Shown here: positions 60,319 through 64,000 of the stretch, one piece after another
Layout of the letters: each line of letters begins with the position of its first letter
Position numbering within the stretch: the stretch's first letter is position 1
Source of the DNA: Amaricoccus solimangrovi
GTDB taxonomy: Bacteria; Pseudomonadota; Alphaproteobacteria; Rhodobacterales; Rhodobacteraceae
Direction of reading: 5' to 3'
DNA: 64,000 bases
NCBI RefSeq assembly: GCF_006385685.1
Contig: NZ_VFRP01000001.1
Span: forward strand, 468,330-532,329
The notes under the pieces: model-generated
What the model saw: the letters and a program-made list of their open reading frames with translations, nothing else
The model's database searches: none
Told to the model about the DNA's origin: nothing
Translations under genes and position numbers: made by a program

Positions 60319-61911
60319 ATGATAACCGGCGAGATCAGGACGAAGGTCGACACCATCTGGAACGCGATGTGGACCGGCGGCCTGTCGAATCCGGCGACGG
60401 TCATGGAGCAGCTGACGCTGCTTCTCTTCCTCAAGGGACTCGACGAGACGCAGACCCGCGCCGAGCGGCAGGCCCGGGCGCGCGGAACGGCCCTCGAACG
60501 CGATCTCTTTCCCGATAACCATGACAGCATTCCGATCGTCGACGAGCAAGGCGAGAAGGTCGCCGATGGCCGGCCCTACGGAGACCTCCGCTGGAGCCGC
60601 TTCGCAACCCTGCCGCCCGCCGAGATGCAGGAAGCGGCGGAGAACCACCTGATCCCGTTCCTGCGCCGTCTCGGCTCGGATGGCGCTCCTCTCCGCAAGC
60701 ACATGGCGAGCGCGCGATACGAGATCCCGACGGCCAGGCTTCTCGCCAAGGTCGTCGACCTGCTCTCCGACCTGCCCATGCGACAGCGCGACACCAAGGG
60801 CGACCTCTACGAATACATGCTCTCGAAGATCGCGAGCGCGGGCCAGAACGGACAGTTCCGCACCCCGCGCCACATCATCGAGCTGATGGTCGCCATGACC
60901 GCGCCGCGCCGCGACGACGTGATCTGCGATCCCGCATGCGGAACCGCCGGATTCCTCGTCGGCGCGGCCGAATACCTGCGGCGCCATGACCCCGATGCCT
61001 GGACCGACCCCGACGCCCGGCTTCATGTCGAGACCGCGATGTTCAACGGCCATGACTTCGATGGCACCATGCTGCGCCTCGGCGCGATGAACATGGCGCT
61101 GCACGGGTTCGAGGACGCGCGGATCACCTATCGCGACTCCCTGACCGAGGAGCATGGCGACGAGGCCGAGGCCTATTCGCTGATCCTCGCCAACCCGCCC
61201 TTCGCCGGCTCCCTCGACGCCGAGGCGGTGGCGAAGGACCTGACCCGAATCGTCAGCACCCGCAAGACCGAGCTCCTGTTCCTCGCCCTGTTCCTGCGGC
61301 TCCTGAAGCGCGGCGGCCGGGCGGCGGTGGTCGTGCCCGACGGCGTGCTCTTCGGGTCCAACAAGGCGCATAAGGAGGTGCGGCGGATGCTGGTCGAGGA
61401 CCAGCAGCTGCAAGGCGTAGTCAAGCTGCCCGCCGGGGTGTTCCGGCCCTATGCCGGGGTCTCGACGGCGATCCTCATGTTCCAGCGCACCGATTCCGGC
61501 GGCACCGAAGGCGTCTGGTTCTATGACCTGCGCGCCGATGGTCTGAGCCTCGACGACAAGCGCAACCTCCTGGTGGACGAGAACAAGCTCGGTCCGTGGG
61601 CCGACCTGACCGAAGCGGAGGCCGCGCTGAACGATCTGCCCGACGCGCTCGCCCGCTGGCGGGAGCGCGAAGGGACCGAGCGCGCGCGGCCGCGCACCGC
61701 GCGGAGCTTCGTCGTGCCGAAGGCCGAGATCGCGGCGGCGGGCTACGACCTGTCGCTGAACCGCTATCGCGAGATCGAGCACGACGCGGTCGAGCATGAG
61801 GCGCCGGCGGAGATCCTGTCGCGCCTGCGCGAGATGGAGCGGGAGATCTCCGAGGGACTGGACGAACTGGAGGCGATGCTGGCCGGGGTCGCGCTGGAGG
61901 CGGCCGAGTGA
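60319..61911 (+). CDS. hsdM: Type I restriction-modification system methyltransferase subunit
   Basis: N6-adenine DNA methyltransferase of a type I system. 530 residues. Helical N-terminal domain (EIRTKVDTIWNAMWTGGLSN onwards), KGDLYEYMLSKIASAGQNGQ and RTPRHIIELMV before the SAM motif DPACGTAGFL (204-213), and catalytic NPPF (292-295). The helical C-terminus contacts HsdS in relatives. With HsdS it methylates the bipartite target. ACGGAGGCACC is a good ribosome site. Stop overlaps the GIY-YIG gene's GTG. No hsdR is visible; it would lie beyond the right edge. Confidence 0.95.
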   Translation: MITGEIRTKVDTIWNAMWTGGLSNPATVMEQLTLLLFLKGLDETQTRAERQARARGTALERDLFPDNHDSIPIVDEQGEKVADGRPYGDLRWSRFATLPPAEMQEAAENHLIPFLRRLGSDGAPLRKHMASARYEIPTARLLAKVVDLLSDLPMRQRDTKGDLYEYMLSKIASAGQNGQFRTPRHIIELMVAMTAPRRDDVICDPACGTAGFLVGAAEYLRRHDPDAWTDPDARLHVETAMFNGHDFDGTMLRLGAMNMALHGFEDARITYRDSLTEEHGDEAEAYSLILANPPFAGSLDAEAVAKDLTRIVSTRKTELLFLALFLRLLKRGGRAAVVVPDGVLFGSNKAHKEVRRMLVEDQQLQGVVKLPAGVFRPYAGVSTAILMFQRTDSGGTEGVWFYDLRADGLSLDDKRNLLVDENKLGPWADLTEAEAALNDLPDALARWREREGTERARPRTARSFVVPKAEIAAAGYDLSLNRYREIEHDAVEHEAPAEILSRLREMEREISEGLDELEAMLAGVALEAAE

Positions 61912-62846
61912 GCACGGCTGAGACCTTCGGGCGCACCATCCAGCTCTTCCTGGTGGACGGAAAACCCACGGGCCTGCGCAAGGCGACGATCCACGGCTGG
62001 ACCGGGATGCTCTTCGTGAGCGGCGCCTCCGCCTTCGGCGACCTGACCGCGCGGGACGAGGTGGACCGCACCGGCGTCTATGTCCTCGCCGGGCCCGATC
62101 CCGCGACGGCGGGCGGCACGCGCGTCTACATCGGTTCGGGCAATTCGGTCGCCGAGCGGATCCGGCAGAGCGCGGTCAAGCGCGAGTTCTGGGAGACGGC
62201 CATCGCGGTCACCACCAGCGACGACGATCTGTCGAAGGGCCACGCCGAATATCTCGAGGCGCGGCTGATCGAGATCGCGCGGAAGGCGGGGCGCGTGGTG
62301 CTCGACAACGGCACCTCGCCCGATCATGGCCGCCGGCGCCTGCCCGAGGCGGATGTCGCCAATATGGAGCAGTTCCTCGCCAATCTCGCCATCATCCTGC
62401 CGGTGATCGGGCTCGACATGCTGAAGCCGCAGCCCCGCGCGGTCAGCCAGGCGGCGCAACCGGCCGAGCAGCGCACCACGGGCGAGGTGCATTTCGAGAT
62501 CCGGCACAAGAGCGGCGTGCAGGCGACGGCGGTGGAGGAGGAGGGCGAGTTCATCGTGCTGGAAGGCTCCGAGGCGCTGACCGGCACCGGCTATGTGCAG
62601 CTGGGCTACCGTGAATTGAAGGAGAAGCTGATCGCCGATGGCGTGCTGGTCCCACAGGGGCTTGGACAGGCGACGGACAGGCTGCGCTTTTCGAAGCCCT
62701 GGCCCTTTAACAGCCCCTCGGCCGCCGCGGCGGTCGTGCTGGACCGCAACAGCAACGGGCGGACGGAGTGGAAGGTGAGGGGATCGAGGGAGACCTATCA
62801 CGACTGGCAGCAGGCGCGGGCGGCGCGCCAGGAGGCGACGGCATGA
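61908..62846 (+). CDS. GIY-YIG nuclease family protein with C-terminal DUF4357 domain
   Basis: 312 residues. Nuclease core at about 55-140: TGVYVL (55-60), VYIGSG (73-78), arginines R84/R86, a glutamate in the EYLEARLIEIA helix, and the conserved asparagine in VVLDNG (N134). The C-terminal part (about 195-290, with FIVLEGSEA, GYRELKEKLIADGVL and RTEWKV) matches DUF4357. Such proteins occur inside type I R-M operons, but their role is not settled; an accessory nuclease or alternative restriction activity is possible. GTG start overlaps the hsdM stop; stop overlaps the hsdS ATG. Confidence 0.88.
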   Translation: MSTAETFGRTIQLFLVDGKPTGLRKATIHGWTGMLFVSGASAFGDLTARDEVDRTGVYVLAGPDPATAGGTRVYIGSGNSVAERIRQSAVKREFWETAIAVTTSDDDLSKGHAEYLEARLIEIARKAGRVVLDNGTSPDHGRRRLPEADVANMEQFLANLAIILPVIGLDMLKPQPRAVSQAAQPAEQRTTGEVHFEIRHKSGVQATAVEEEGEFIVLEGSEALTGTGYVQLGYRELKEKLIADGVLVPQGLGQATDRLRFSKPWPFNSPSAAAAVVLDRNSNGRTEWKVRGSRETYHDWQQARAARQEATA

Positions 62847-64000
62847 GTTGGCCGATGGTGGCACTGCATGAGCTAGCGGAGATAGAACGGAGAGCCGTCG
62901 AACCTAGAGATATCAGAACTGGCACCACCTACGTCGGCCTCGAACACATCGGTTCGTGGGGCGCATTCTTCGCACCGATCACGGTTTCGGCTGGAGAGTT
63001 AGCGAGCAACAAGTTCAGATTCGACAGCGAGACAATCCTCTATGGCAAGCTTCGCCCTTACCTTGCGAAGATCGTCGCGCCTGACCGTAGCGGTGTCTGC
63101 AGCACCGATATTTTACCGATCCGCCCCGGAAAGAGGGTCGATCGCATGTTTCTTCTGCACTACTTGAGGTCTCCGGCACAGGTTGCCGAAGCGGCAAATA
63201 AATCTACGGGCATAAACTTGCCCAGGTTGCCGCCTTCAGAGCTGGCCACGACCGAAATCCCCCTCCCCCCCCTCGCCGAGCAGCGGCGGATCGCGGGGAT
63301 TCTGGACGCGGCCGACGCCCTGCGCCGCCGCCGCCGCGAGGCCCTCGCTCTGCTCGACGCGCTCCCAGGGGCGATCTTCGCGGAGATGTTCGGAGATCCG
63401 GTCGAGAGGTCGCGCGATCGAGAGTTCGTGCCCCTCGGCGAGATCACTTCCAAGGTTGGCAGTGGCGCTACACCGCGCGGTGGAGCAACTGTTTATCGAG
63501 AGAAGGGGACGAAGTTTATTCGAAGTATGAACGTCCGGGACGGGATCTTTTCGGAAGAGGGGATGGTCTGCATCGATGATGCAGCGGCACGGCAACTCTC
63601 CAATGTTGAAGTTACCGAAAACGATGTGTTCCTCAACATCACAGGTGCCTCCGTGGCCCGTTGCTGTCGTTCTGACGACTCCCTGTCGGGAGCGCGAGTG
63701 AATCAGCATGTTGCAATTATCCGTCCAAGCAACGCGATATTCACCGATTTCATAATGGGCGCGCTATGCCATCCACATATGAATGCCAATCTTTTGCGCA
63801 TTGCGGAAGCAGGAGCCACACGCCAAGCTATTACGAAATCGGAGATAGAAAGGCTGGAAGTGCCGGCGCCAAGCGAGCATGAGGCAGAGGAGTATTCCCG
63901 CCGTCTAAGAGCCGGACTCGAAACTCTACGCGCCGTGCCAATACCTTGCGAGGCGCCTGGTCAGGACGCGGATATGGGCGATGAATATCCACGCCTCGGC
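62843..64000 (+). CDS. hsdS: Type I restriction-modification specificity subunit, C-terminus cut by window edge
   Basis: 386 codons without a stop up to the edge. Two target-recognition domains (about 1-138 and 195-340) flank the conserved helical spacer IPLPPLAEQRRIAGILDAAD (139-158) continuing to FAEMFGDP (186). TRD1 includes YVGLEHIGSWG and LYGKLRPYL; TRD2 includes KVGSGATPRGG and VNQHVAIIRP. It determines which bipartite sequence HsdM methylates and HsdR cuts. The TRDs are plainly less GC-rich than the spacer, as expected for exchanged modules. An 8-C run lies at 63265-63272. ATG overlaps the preceding stop (ATGA). By family length (~400-450) only a short tail is missing. Confidence 0.93.
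   Translation, partial: MSWPMVALHELAEIERRAVEPRDIRTGTTYVGLEHIGSWGAFFAPITVSAGELASNKFRFDSETILYGKLRPYLAKIVAPDRSGVCSTDILPIRPGKRVDRMFLLHYLRSPAQVAEAANKSTGINLPRLPPSELATTEIPLPPLAEQRRIAGILDAADALRRRRREALALLDALPGAIFAEMFGDPVERSRDREFVPLGEITSKVGSGATPRGGATVYREKGTKFIRSMNVRDGIFSEEGMVCIDDAAARQLSNVEVTENDVFLNITGASVARCCRSDDSLSGARVNQHVAIIRPSNAIFTDFIMGALCHPHMNANLLRIAEAGATRQAITKSEIERLEVPAPSEHEAEEYSRRLRAGLETLRAVPIPCEAPGQDADMGDEYPRLG

Overview
This window is a very GC-rich, densely packed bacterial chromosome segment. Gene content and protein sequences point to an alphaproteobacterium of the Rhodobacterales type. The main reasons are a nuo operon with extra small genes and a helix-hairpin-helix tail on NuoE, the nuoN-birA-coaX-rnj order, NuoI and NuoK sequences of Rhodobacter type, a one-step phosphatidylcholine synthase, and the surE-pcm-nlpD and tatABC blocks. 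The genus cannot be named from the sequence alone.

Layout. 1-17.4 kb (+): the downstream part of the respiratory complex I operon (nuoD, cut by the window edge, to nuoN) with four non-canonical genes inside it, running with almost no gaps into birA, coaX and RNase J and ending at a strong hairpin terminator. 17.5-26.9 kb: housekeeping and accessory genes (DEAD-box helicase, ferredoxin-NADP reductase, release factor RF3, a membrane alpha/beta hydrolase, YceI, cupin, and two linked flavin-fold proteins, one fused to GAF and a DNA-binding-like tail). 27-31 kb (+): orphan ParA, an SDR lacking the usual catalytic Tyr/Lys, tatABC and a DUF815 ATPase. 31-33.7 kb (-): surE-pcm-nlpD. 33.8-37.6 kb: a marR/efflux pair, a ThiE-like protein and enolase. 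37.6-42.2 kb: a zinc-homeostasis locus (CobW GTPase, znuA, zur, znuC, znuB) around a palindromic Zur-like operator. 42.3-43.2 kb: a universal stress protein. 43.2-49.5 kb (-): a complete nine-gene N-type ATPase operon (atpDCQRBEFAG) in which every junction overlaps. 49.7-59.5 kb: phosphatidylcholine synthase, a sulfotransferase, ileS, the ycjF/ycjX pair, truA and a Kef-type antiporter.

At 59.83 kb lies tRNA-Ser(CGA). Beyond it the character changes: a 400-base non-coding stretch with inverted and direct repeats, then a type I restriction-modification operon (hsdM, a GIY-YIG/DUF4357 nuclease, hsdS) joined by 4-base start/stop overlaps. hsdS runs off the right edge, has visibly AT-richer recognition domains, and carries an 8-C run in its conserved centre. 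This looks like a genomic island inserted at the tRNA gene, a common arrangement, but the other island end is not in the window.

The most interesting items are the three-component R-M locus with its possible phase-variable tract, the small coupled genes hidden in the nuo operon (including a 24-codon micro-ORF between nuoJ and nuoK), the N-ATPase operon, the coupled PPOX and PPOX-GAF-winged-helix pair, and the zinc locus whose operator abuts the zur start codon.
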